From Deltaproteobacteria bacterium RIFCSPLOWO2_02_FULL_57_26 (GTDB lineage Bacteria; Desulfobacterota; Binatia; UBA9968), in assembly GCA_001798455.1 (NCBI GenBank), contig MGSI01000072.1, positions 1 to 6,055 of the forward strand: 6,055 nucleotides of DNA. The letters run 5' to 3'. Of the stretch, positions 1-6,013 are shown in pieces. Position 1 is the first letter of the stretch, and every line of letters starts with the position of its first letter. Position numbers and translations under genes: made by a program. A model generated the notes under the pieces. The model worked only from the letters and a program-made list of their open reading frames with translations. It had not been told where the DNA came from and made no database searches.

Positions 1-34
1 TGGCAATGATAGGGGAGCGGGTGTAAGGGCAGCT

Positions 35-1189
35 ATGATTTTTGAGCTTACCGAAGAACAGCAAATGATCCAGGAGATGGTGCGGGGCTTTGTCGAGAAG
101 GAGGTAAAGCCCGTGGCCTCTCGCCTGGACCGCGAGGGGATCTACCCTCGTGATCATTTGAAAAAACTGGCTGAGATCGGACTCATGGGAGCCCTGGCTC
201 CGGCCGAGTATGGCGGGGCGAAGATGGATCTGCTTTCGTACATCGTCGCTATGGAGGAGATCGCTAAGGCCTGGGCCTCGCTGAGCGTTATCGTCGGCCT
301 CAATAATTCCATGCTCTGTGATCCTTTAGCTCGCTTCGGAACCGAAGAACAGAAGAAGAGATATTTACCGCGACTGGTCAAAGCGGAGCTTCTGGGCTGT
401 TATGCCTTGAGCGAGCCGGGGGCCGGATCCGATGCCGCAAGCATTAAGACCCGCGCGGAGAAAGTTGGCGCGGATTACATCCTGAACGGGACCAAGATCT
501 TTATCACCAACGGGAGAGAGGCTGATTTCGCCGTTGTCTTTGCTGTAACGGCGCCGGAGCGGGGCAAGCATGGCATCTCGGCATTTCTGGTGGAAAAGGG
601 GACGGCCGGCTTTGAGGTCGGCAAGGTGGAAGACAAGATGGGTCTCAGGGCTTCTGACACGGCGGAGCTGATCTTTCAGGACTGTAAGGTAGCTCGCGAA
701 AATCTTTTGGGTGATGAGAACGGAGGCTACGGAATTGCACTCTCAGCTCTGGAAGGGGGAAGAATCGGAATCGCTGCCCAGGCCGTGGGGATCGCCCAAG
801 GCTGTCTCGAGGAGGCGGTTCGCTATGCCAAAGAGCGGCGACAGTTTGGCAGACCGATTGCCGAATTCCAGGCCATCCAGTGGATGATCGCCGATATGGC
901 TACTGAGATCGAGGCAGCGAGGCTTCTCACCCGCCGGGCTGCCAGGAAGAAAGACCTGGGGATGAGGGTAACCAAGGAGGCTGCGCAGGCCAAGCTCTTT
1001 GCTTCGGAGACCGCCAACCGGGCCGCGTACAAGGCAGGGCAGATTTTCGGCGGTTACGGATATATCAAAGATTTTCCGGTGGAGCGCTTCTACCGGGATG
1101 CCCGGATTACCACCATTTATGAAGGGACCTCAGAGATCCAGCGACTCGTCATCGCGCGTGAAGCACTCGGAGAAAAAGATTTGCGGTGA
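35..1189 (+). CDS. Acyl-CoA dehydrogenase (FAD-dependent, short/medium-chain type)
   Basis: Predicted soluble flavoenzyme that introduces an alpha,beta double bond into an acyl-CoA and passes electrons to ETF. At 384 residues it has the usual family length and appears complete. Visible landmarks are an N-terminal helical domain (about 1-120), the first family signature SEPGAGSD at 126-133 followed by NGTKIFITNG at 151-160, the helix motif RQFGRPI at 269-275, and the second signature QIFGGYGY at 336-343 running into the PVERFYRDAR stretch. The catalytic-base Glu is E363 in IYEGTSEIQ, the position used by butyryl- and medium-chain acyl-CoA dehydrogenases. The ATG at 35 is preceded by AAGGG at 25-29, five bases away. 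It is the first gene of a plus-strand set with a racemase-fold protein and an amidohydrolase. The family call is very secure. The acyl substrate is not: butyryl-, isovaleryl-, glutaryl- or another branched/cyclic acyl-CoA is possible. Confidence 0.96.
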   Translation: MIFELTEEQQMIQEMVRGFVEKEVKPVASRLDREGIYPRDHLKKLAEIGLMGALAPAEYGGAKMDLLSYIVAMEEIAKAWASLSVIVGLNNSMLCDPLARFGTEEQKKRYLPRLVKAELLGCYALSEPGAGSDAASIKTRAEKVGADYILNGTKIFITNGREADFAVVFAVTAPERGKHGISAFLVEKGTAGFEVGKVEDKMGLRASDTAELIFQDCKVARENLLGDENGGYGIALSALEGGRIGIAAQAVGIAQGCLEEAVRYAKERRQFGRPIAEFQAIQWMIADMATEIEAARLLTRRAARKKDLGMRVTKEAAQAKLFASETANRAAYKAGQIFGGYGYIKDFPVERFYRDARITTIYEGTSEIQRLVIAREALGEKDLR

Positions 1190-1239
1190 TCGTAGAGGTT
1201 GCTTCGAAAGCGGTCAGGTGACCATCAAGCGGTAGACAG

Positions 1240-1245
1240 AGGAGG
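1240..1245 (+). promoter_or_regulatory. Shine-Dalgarno of the racemase-fold gene
   Basis: AGGAGG five bases before the ATG at 1251 is the strongest ribosome binding site in the window. It shows that the second plus-strand gene is translated independently of the dehydrogenase and fixes its start. Confidence 0.8.
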
Positions 1246-1250
1246 AGAGA

Positions 1251-2015
1251 ATGTACGCGTGGCGCGCTCGGATTGGTTTGATCGAACCGACTCATCGCGG
1301 GAAGACCTTCGCCTTCTGGTATAAGAACGCTCCGCCGGGCGTGGAGATCGTGCCCACGTTTGTCGGCTTCCGCAAAGGCGAAGCCCAAGGATTCATCCAG
1401 GGACTCACCCGCGCCGAGGAGCTGGCCATGGACCTCAAGGCGGTCGGTTGCCAGATCATTACCGTCTGTGGCACCCCTCCCTTTCTGCTCAAGGGGCTGG
1501 ACTTCGAACGCCAATGGGGTGAGGAGCTTTCGTCCCGGACCGGGTTACCGGTCATAACCCCGATGGAGCCCCACGCCATTGCGCTCGAGGCGCTGGGCGT
1601 CCGCAAGGTCGCGGTCGCCACCTACTACCACGATGAGCTTAACCAGGCCATCGTCGATTATCTCGCCCGATTCGGGATCGAGGCCCTCATGATGGGCGGC
1701 TTCAGCCTCGCCGGTGAAGGCGAGGCCCTCTACTCCACGCCGATGATGGCGCTGGACGAGGTCTCCTTCATGCACGTCTACCGCTACTGCAAGCGCGGCC
1801 TCGAGCGGCTCGGACGCGCTGTTGACGCAATTTACATCAACGGCAGCGGATGGGACGCGGCGCCGGCAGTGGAGCTTCTGGAGCGCGACCTCGGCATCAA
1901 GGTAGTCTGGGCTATGGCAGCCGACATGTGGCTCACCTATCACAAACTGGCCATCAGCAACCCCGTTTCAGGATACGGCAGCCTGCTGAAAGGCGCGTAT
2001 GTACCGAACAAATGA
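1251..2015 (+). CDS. Asp/Glu racemase superfamily protein, arylmalonate decarboxylase/maleate isomerase-like
   Basis: A 254-residue cytosolic protein with the two-half layout of the Asp/Glu racemase fold, closest in pattern to arylmalonate decarboxylase and maleate cis-trans isomerase. Family-like features are RIGLIEPT near the N-terminus (7-14), the first-half loop VCGTPPF (72-78), TGLPVITPMEPHAIALEALGVRKVAVAT-type sequence (97-124), NQAIVDYL (131-138), and the second-half loop INGSGWDA (196-203) leading into LGIKVVWA. By eye, G74 matches Gly74 of arylmalonate decarboxylase (a Cys in racemases), and G198 falls where the usual catalytic Cys (Cys188 of arylmalonate decarboxylase) is expected. 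C73 is one residue off; the other cysteines are C67 and C180. The reaction is therefore uncertain: decarboxylation, isomerisation or racemisation of a small di-acid, or a non-catalytic role. A strong AGGAGG at 1240-1245, five bases before the ATG, fixes the start. It follows the dehydrogenase by 61 bases and probably shares its transcript. Confidence 0.88.
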   Translation: MYAWRARIGLIEPTHRGKTFAFWYKNAPPGVEIVPTFVGFRKGEAQGFIQGLTRAEELAMDLKAVGCQIITVCGTPPFLLKGLDFERQWGEELSSRTGLPVITPMEPHAIALEALGVRKVAVATYYHDELNQAIVDYLARFGIEALMMGGFSLAGEGEALYSTPMMALDEVSFMHVYRYCKRGLERLGRAVDAIYINGSGWDAAPAVELLERDLGIKVVWAMAADMWLTYHKLAISNPVSGYGSLLKGAYVPNK

Positions 2016-2072
2016 AGACATACCCATCCACTCAAACAAAGCGAAAGCTGAATCTTCAAGAAGGATAGGCAA

Positions 2073-3716
2073 ATGACAACTCAATCAGGTGACGCGCCGG
2101 ATCTCATCTACTACAACGGGAATGTCATCACCGTGGATTCCCAGTTCCGCCGGGCCGAGGCGTTGGCGATCCAGGGAAACAAGTTCGCCGCAGTGGGCAG
2201 GAGTGAGGAGGTGCGACGCCTCGCGGGTCCCAAGAGCCGCCAGATCGACCTAAAGGGTAAAACTGTCATACCGGGAATCATCGACGCCCATGTCCATGCC
2301 GCTCACGGGGGGATGTACCTTTTACCCAAATTCGTCCAGTTTGATGACTCCCGCAGCATCGACGACATGCTGACCGCCATTGCGGCAAAGGCCGAAGCGA
2401 CGCCTCTAGGAGAATGGGTTTTAGGATCGGCGCATTTTGATTACGACCTGATCAAGGAAAAGCGCTTCCCTAACCGCTGGGAGCTTGATCGCGTTGTCCC
2501 CAACCACCCCTTTTTCCTGCGTATCCGGGGTCACCTCGGCGTAACGAACAGCAAGGGGCTGGAGGCATTCCGAATAACGGAGGAAACCCTCCCGCCGAGC
2601 GGCGGCTATATCTTTAAAGATCCGGATACCGGCAAGTTGAATGGTTGGCTCCTGGACAACGCCGTATACCACCTGGTTTTGCCTCAACTCCCGCGGGCGA
2701 CGGCCGATGATTGGCTCAACGCTATCAAGGCGATGAACCGCCGCCTGCTTCGCGAGGGCATCACCAGCATCGTGAACCAGTCCGGTGAGGTGCTGCGGTT
2801 TCTTAAGGAGCTTCGGGGCACCGAGGGACTTCCGGTCCGTTGGCAGGCAAATCTCGTGGGCAGCTCGAACTATTTTCATCAGGTAACCGATATCGCCAAG
2901 GCGGTGCGCGATCTGGGCGCGATCACCGGAGAAGGCGATGCCTGGCTTCGCGTGGGCTCTATCGGCGAACTCCATTCCGACGGTCTCATTGAAGCGCCGT
3001 GGATGCACGAACCCTACGCCGGCGACAAGTTCGGCCCGAACTGGAAGGGACTCCTGCGTCATGATCGCGAAACGCTCCTGGCCATTTGCCATGGCGCGGC
3101 CGACGTGGGCTATCAGATGGAGGTTCACGCCTCCGGCGACGCCGCCATGGAGCTGGTGCTGGACGTCTACGAGAGCGTAAACCAGCGGATACCGATTCGG
3201 GACCGGCGCTGGCTTATCACTCATGGGGGGATCTTCCCCACTCCCCGGTCGGTGGAAAGGGCGCGGAACCTGGGCGTCATCGTCTCAACCCAGCAGCCGG
3301 TTTTGTGGACCCAGTCTCACTACTACAAGCAATTCTGGGGAGAGAAGCGGGTTGCCAACCTGTTCGCGAACCGGACCTGGCTGGAGGGCGGCGTGAGGAT
3401 TAACGGCAGCACCGATGTCGGCATGTCGCCCATGATCGGCATGTATATGTACGTGACTCGGAAGAACTTCTTCGGCGAGGCGCTCGGCCCGGAACAGGCG
3501 ATCAGCCGCGAGGCGGCGCTCAAAGCCTACACCATCGACGGCGCGTACAGCACCTTTGAGGAGAAGATCAAAGGTACCATCGAGGTCGGCAAGCTGGCCG
3601 ATCTGGTGGTTCTGTCGGACGACCCGCTGGCGGTGCCGGACGAAAAGATCAAGGAGATTCAGGTGCTCGCCACCGTTGTGGACGGGAAGATCGCGTACGA
3701 GAAAGGAGGCGCGTAA
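2073..3716 (+). CDS. Metal-dependent amidohydrolase, YtcJ/NfdA-like (Amidohydrolase_3 family)
   Basis: A 547-residue cytosolic hydrolase of the size and layout typical of YtcJ and N-substituted formamide deformylase. A small beta-sandwich segment (about 8-65) leads into a TIM-barrel that starts with the metal-binding HxH motif in IPGIIDAHVHAAHGG (H73, H75). Further likely metal or catalytic residues are H352 in VHASGDAA, H384 in ITHGG and D448 in NGSTDVGMSP. The C-terminus returns to the sandwich with GTIEVGKLADLVVLSDDPL (501-519), the standard ending of the superfamily. The family usually has a Lys-containing KLFxDG strand, but here the matching place reads ELHSDG (299-304), so Glu may replace the bridging lysine. 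No signal peptide is seen. AGAAGGA at about 2059-2065 is a good ribosome binding site, and the gap to the upstream gene is 57 bases. It probably hydrolyses an amide, formamide or cyclic amide feeding the neighbouring carboxylate enzymes; the substrate is unknown. Confidence 0.93.
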   Translation: MTTQSGDAPDLIYYNGNVITVDSQFRRAEALAIQGNKFAAVGRSEEVRRLAGPKSRQIDLKGKTVIPGIIDAHVHAAHGGMYLLPKFVQFDDSRSIDDMLTAIAAKAEATPLGEWVLGSAHFDYDLIKEKRFPNRWELDRVVPNHPFFLRIRGHLGVTNSKGLEAFRITEETLPPSGGYIFKDPDTGKLNGWLLDNAVYHLVLPQLPRATADDWLNAIKAMNRRLLREGITSIVNQSGEVLRFLKELRGTEGLPVRWQANLVGSSNYFHQVTDIAKAVRDLGAITGEGDAWLRVGSIGELHSDGLIEAPWMHEPYAGDKFGPNWKGLLRHDRETLLAICHGAADVGYQMEVHASGDAAMELVLDVYESVNQRIPIRDRRWLITHGGIFPTPRSVERARNLGVIVSTQQPVLWTQSHYYKQFWGEKRVANLFANRTWLEGGVRINGSTDVGMSPMIGMYMYVTRKNFFGEALGPEQAISREAALKAYTIDGAYSTFEEKIKGTIEVGKLADLVVLSDDPLAVPDEKIKEIQVLATVVDGKIAYEKGGA

Positions 3717-3764
3717 GCGGCCTATGCGCGCGAGCAGCGGCGTGTCATAGCCTTCGCAGAAAAG

Positions 3765-4634
3765 TTATCGCCCGCGGCTAACCAACGCCCTCATATCCTG
3801 GGAAGAGATCGCGTCTTTAAGAGCCGAGATGGTTCCTGAATCGCGTATCTCGAGCGCGAGACGCCTTACCGCGCCGATGGCAGCTCTGGTAAAGGCGGCG
3901 CCGTAACTCACTCGCGCCACTCCGAGATCCTGCAACTCGCTCAGCCCCGGGCACTCCGGCCCCGCCAGAATACTTACCGGCGCCTTGATCTCACGAACCA
4001 GTTGGCGGATAGTCTCGCGGGCGGACACATGCAGGAAAAAAATGCAATCAGCCCCGGCCTCCGCGTAGAGGTTCCCGCGCCGGATCGACTCATCCAAGAT
4101 TCGTTTCGGATCATCGGTCATGACCAGGAAAGCGTCTACCCGTGCGTTGAGAAAAAATTCGCTCGCCAGATCGCGCTTCGCTGCCATGATCGCGGCGATT
4201 TTTTCCAGTTGCTCGGAGATGTCGACCAGGCGGCGGGGCTCATTCTTTTTCGCCGCAGCGCCATCTTCCACGTTCATGCCCGCGCTCCCCACAGCTATCA
4301 GCGCCCTAACCGTATCACCGACTTGATTGGCATCTCCATAGCCTCTTTCGCCGTCGGCATTCACCGGCACGGAAACGGCTGCGGCGATTTGACCGGTGAT
4401 CTCCACGGTGCGCTCCCGGCTGATCACTTCCCCATCCGGATAACCCAGGACAGCGGCGATCCCACCGCTGGTACCCTGGATCGCCTGAAAGCCGAGCTGC
4501 TCGAACAGCAAAGCGCTCAGGACATCGTAGGCGCCAGGCATAACGAGGGTCTTCGGGGCGCGGACGAGCTCCCGCAGCGTCCGGCTCTTGGCATTGGCAG
4601 CGGCTAAAATCTCGCTGGACAGCTTCATCACCAT
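3765..4634 (-). CDS. Isocitrate lyase/PEP mutase superfamily enzyme (PEP phosphonomutase-like)
   Basis: A 289-residue alpha/beta-barrel enzyme of the superfamily that makes or breaks C-C or P-C bonds next to a carboxylate, with Mg2+. Motifs in order are MPGAYDVLSALL (32-43), QGTSGG (53-58), GYPDGE (64-69, with D67 at the PEP mutase Asp58 position), NADGERGYGDA (92-102, metal ligands D94 and E96), MNVEDG (120-125, E123), FLNARVDAFL (161-170, R165) and LGVARVSYG (237-245). The KKCGH loop of isocitrate and methylisocitrate lyases is absent; the loop reads EDGAAAKKN. The protein therefore belongs with PEP-mutase-like enzymes rather than true lyases. Possible roles are oxaloacetate or alkylmalate/keto-acid cleavage, or a phosphonopyruvate-type reaction. 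The ATG at 4634 is preferred over the one at 4628 because of the spacing to AAAGGA (4641-4646). It lies 55 bases downstream of the Bug-type binding-protein gene on the same strand, suggesting co-transcription. Confidence 0.92.
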   Translation of the reverse strand: MVMKLSSEILAAANAKSRTLRELVRAPKTLVMPGAYDVLSALLFEQLGFQAIQGTSGGIAAVLGYPDGEVISRERTVEITGQIAAAVSVPVNADGERGYGDANQVGDTVRALIAVGSAGMNVEDGAAAKKNEPRRLVDISEQLEKIAAIMAAKRDLASEFFLNARVDAFLVMTDDPKRILDESIRRGNLYAEAGADCIFFLHVSARETIRQLVREIKAPVSILAGPECPGLSELQDLGVARVSYGAAFTRAAIGAVRRLALEIRDSGTISALKDAISSQDMRALVSRGR

Positions 4635-4640
4635 TTCGTT

Positions 4641-4646
4641 TCCTTT
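4641..4646 (-). promoter_or_regulatory. Shine-Dalgarno of the PEP-mutase-like gene
   Basis: On the minus strand this reads AAAGGA. It lies six bases before the ATG at 4634 and twelve before the in-frame ATG at 4628, so it favours the upstream of the two closely spaced starts. Confidence 0.65.
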
Positions 4647-4661
4647 CTGTCGGTTGATCTG

Positions 4662-4688
4662 CTGGCGGCTTGATTGGCTCGCCGCCGG
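4662..4688 (-). other. Intergenic hairpin between the binding-protein and PEP-mutase-like genes
   Basis: GGCGGC (4664-4669) pairs perfectly with GCCGCC (4681-4686). One wobble and one further pair extend this to an 8-pair stem with an 11-base loop, positioned at the stop codon of the binding-protein gene (4690-4692). No T-run follows on the minus strand, so it is not a standard intrinsic terminator. It could stabilise or process the 3' end of the first cistron, which would let a binding protein be made in excess of the downstream enzyme. That role is inferred only. Confidence 0.3.
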
Positions 4689-4689
4689 T

Positions 4690-5709
4690 CTATTTGAGAA
4701 CCTCCCTCAGCCTGGCTACCGTGGTTGGAGCCGTCTTGAAGAGCCCGGCCACGGTCCTTTCCAACTCTTCACCGGTCAAAGGATCGATGCCCAGCCTGGA
4801 TTTCTTGGCGTCCGCCAGGAACTCCTGATCCTTCATGGTATCAATGAAAGCCCGACGAAGAATCTGCACCCGTTCTTTCGGTGTGCCAGGGGGGACAATA
4901 TACGCATAGGTCACGTCGGATACATCATGGATGCCCGACTGAATCAATTGACGCGCCTCCGCGGTCTTAGCAGAGTTGATCGCCAAGGGAACTTTTGAGA
5001 TCTCCGGATGAGGTTGCGGCACTGTCTGGAGCACCACCACCGCATCTCCCGAGTCCAAGGCTTTAGTCCATGTCGCTTTAAGCGAATCCCAGGTCCAACC
5101 ACAGGCTCCTGCTAGCTCCCCGCTTTCGGCCGCCAGACGAATATCGGCTATGCCTTTATATCCCGTGACAAGCTGGATAGGGAGACCCAGCGACTCTTTA
5201 AGGATCCTGGGAACGTTGTGCGTGAGGGAGCCAGGCCCGGTTGCGCCCAATTTGATAGGCGCCTTGGAGGCCATCCATTTCTCCAGGGTCGTTATGCCGC
5301 TCGCCTTGGTCAGGACGCAAACAGTTTTATCTCTTACCGGCACCCCGAGGTAGTTGAAATTAAGAGCGTCGAACTCGATGCCCGGCCAACCCAGGAGCTG
5401 CTGGATGAAGAGTCCCCCGTTTATGTTTCCGATCGTAAGGCCATCGGGAATTGCCACTTTAGAGACGTGGTTGGCCGCGATCAGGCTCCCGGCTCCTGTC
5501 ATGTTCTCCACGATGACGGTCGGATTCCCCGGGATGTGCCTGCCTATGTGCCGGGCGATAGTCCTGCTGTAGACATCGAAGCCGCCACCCGGGCTAAAGC
5601 CCACGATCACACGGACCATTTTTCCCTTAAAAAATTGATCTTGCGCCGGAGCAGGTGCACTCCATGCAAGGCCAATCACCACGGCAAACAACCAAGGTGA
5701 CGATTTCAT
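4690..5709 (-). CDS. Bug/TctC family periplasmic solute-binding protein of a tripartite tricarboxylate transporter
   Basis: A 339-residue exported binding protein, close to the usual 320-335 of the Bug/TctC family. Residues 1-22 form a signal peptide: positive start, hydrophobic stretch LFAVVIGLAW, and a likely cleavage after APA at 20-22. The mature part begins with the family pattern of an FFKGK segment, then VRVIVGFSPGGGFDVYSR (32-49), where the loop and D45 contact the ligand carboxylate in characterised Bug proteins, and VIVENMTGAGS (65-75). The C-terminal lobe has IVPPGTPKERV and the LGIDPLTGEEL region. It would bind a carboxylate in the periplasm and deliver it to TctA/TctB membrane proteins, neither of which is in this window. 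It is the first gene of the minus-strand pair with the PEP-mutase-like enzyme. A perfect TATAAT (minus strand, 5732-5737) lies just upstream. No strong Shine-Dalgarno is seen, only a G-run about 10 bases before the ATG. The ligand is unknown. Confidence 0.95.
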   Translation of the reverse strand: MKSSPWLFAVVIGLAWSAPAPAQDQFFKGKMVRVIVGFSPGGGFDVYSRTIARHIGRHIPGNPTVIVENMTGAGSLIAANHVSKVAIPDGLTIGNINGGLFIQQLLGWPGIEFDALNFNYLGVPVRDKTVCVLTKASGITTLEKWMASKAPIKLGATGPGSLTHNVPRILKESLGLPIQLVTGYKGIADIRLAAESGELAGACGWTWDSLKATWTKALDSGDAVVVLQTVPQPHPEISKVPLAINSAKTAEARQLIQSGIHDVSDVTYAYIVPPGTPKERVQILRRAFIDTMKDQEFLADAKKSRLGIDPLTGEELERTVAGLFKTAPTTVARLREVLK

Positions 5710-5731
5710 CGGAATAACCCCCCAACTGCCA

Positions 5732-5737
5732 ATTATA
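5732..5737 (-). promoter_or_regulatory. Candidate -10 hexamer of the Bug/TctC gene
   Basis: On the minus strand this reads TATAAT, a perfect sigma70 -10, placed 22 bases before the ATG at 5709. It would give a leader of roughly 16 bases. No good -35 is seen: the best is TGGTAA (5756-5761) at 18-base spacing, matching 3 of 6. The hexamer lies inside the left terminal repeat of the MITE-like element. Confidence 0.4.
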
Positions 5738-5795
5738 GTGAAGGAAAAAAGAAAATTACCATAATTCCTCCATCCCCTCTCAAATCCCCCTTTCT

Positions 5796-5814
5796 CCCCC
5801 TTTGGTAAAGGGGG
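5796..5814. repeat. Perfect 8-bp hairpin at the core of the element
   Basis: CCCCCTTT (5796-5803) and AAAGGGGG (5807-5814) are exact reverse complements around the loop GGT. This is the tightest foldback in the window. No T-run follows on either strand, so it is more likely the structural core of the repeat than a terminator. Confidence 0.6.
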
Positions 5815-5844
5815 ATCGAGGGGGAATTAGGGGGGTGAGGGGGG
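5810..5844 (+). other. Putative G-quadruplex motif in the G-rich arm of the repeat
   Basis: Four G-runs occur in order: 5810-5814 (5 G), 5820-5824 (5 G), 5830-5835 (6 G) and 5839-5844 (6 G), with loops of 5, 5 and 3 bases. This fits the standard four-tract quadruplex pattern with long tracts. The C-rich arm offers only three comparable tracts on the other strand (5774-5777, 5786-5790, 5796-5800). Folding in the cell is not shown, and the same bases can pair with the C-rich arm. Confidence 0.5.
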
Positions 5845-5943
5845 ATTTGATGTCAACTTATTTAATTCCGTCACTATAGTTCAAGCCGCCTCTTACTCCA
5901 AGCCGGGGGAAATGTCTAGTTCTGTTTGAACGCTCACCTTGAG

Positions 5944-5971
5944 TTGACATCCCAAGACCTCATCAGATACT
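5944..5971 (+). promoter_or_regulatory. Candidate sigma70 promoter facing the right edge
   Basis: A perfect -35 TTGACA (5944-5949) is followed after 16 bases by GATACT (5966-5971), which matches 4 of 6 of the -10 consensus. Transcription would begin near 5978, about 50 bases before the GTG at 6031. The match is moderate, but it is supported by the ribosome binding site and open frame downstream. Confidence 0.4.
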
Positions 5972-6013
5972 CTCCGGCCCAAAATAGCAAAGCGGTGATG
6001 GGACGAGGGATTC

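Larger units (their letters stand above)
5731..5881. repeat. MITE-like palindromic element with terminal inverted repeats
   Basis: The ends are imperfect inverted repeats of 16 bases: 5731-5746 (aattatagtgaaggaa) pairs with 5866-5881 at 14 of 16 positions, including a perfect TATAGTGA/TCACTATA core. Inside are AT-rich shoulders and a core of C-tracts followed by G-tracts. TCAAATCCCCC at 5780-5790 is repeated inverted at 5840-5850, and an 8-pair hairpin with a 3-base loop sits at 5796-5814. There is no ORF, so any movement would need a transposase in trans. The TA dinucleotides at both ends would fit insertion at TA, as in IS630/Tc1-type MITEs, but a clear target duplication is not resolved. 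Similar C/G-tract palindromes are, to my recollection, abundant in environmental deltaproteobacterial and NC10-like genomes. Only one copy is in this window, so dispersal is not shown here. Confidence 0.65.

Noticed and set aside
1..34. Tail of an upstream gene in the same operon
   Set aside because: Stops occur at 7-9, 10-12 and 24-26, but 34 bases are too few to support a coding call.
2421..3224. Long minus-strand open frame of 267 codons
   Set aside because: It lies entirely inside the amidohydrolase gene, shows no family motifs, and the plus-strand frame has complete catalytic motifs. It is a shadow frame of GC-rich coding sequence.
3717..3764. Bidirectional terminator between the converging gene sets
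   Set aside because: I could not find a stem of useful length followed by a T-run on either strand in this 48-base gap.
4002..4607. Plus-strand open frame of 201 codons
   Set aside because: It is antisense to the PEP-mutase-like gene, whose motifs are clear throughout; the translation has no recognisable domain.
5218..5700. Plus-strand open frame of 160 codons
   Set aside because: It is antisense to the Bug/TctC gene and has no domain pattern or ribosome binding site of note.
5796..5830. Rho-independent terminator
   Set aside because: The hairpin is followed by A/G-rich or C-rich sequence, not by a T-run on either strand, and no gene ends nearby.
5774..5850. CRISPR or tandem array in the C/G-tract region
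   Set aside because: The repeats are inverted and very short, with no regular spacer-repeat structure; a palindromic dispersed element explains it better.
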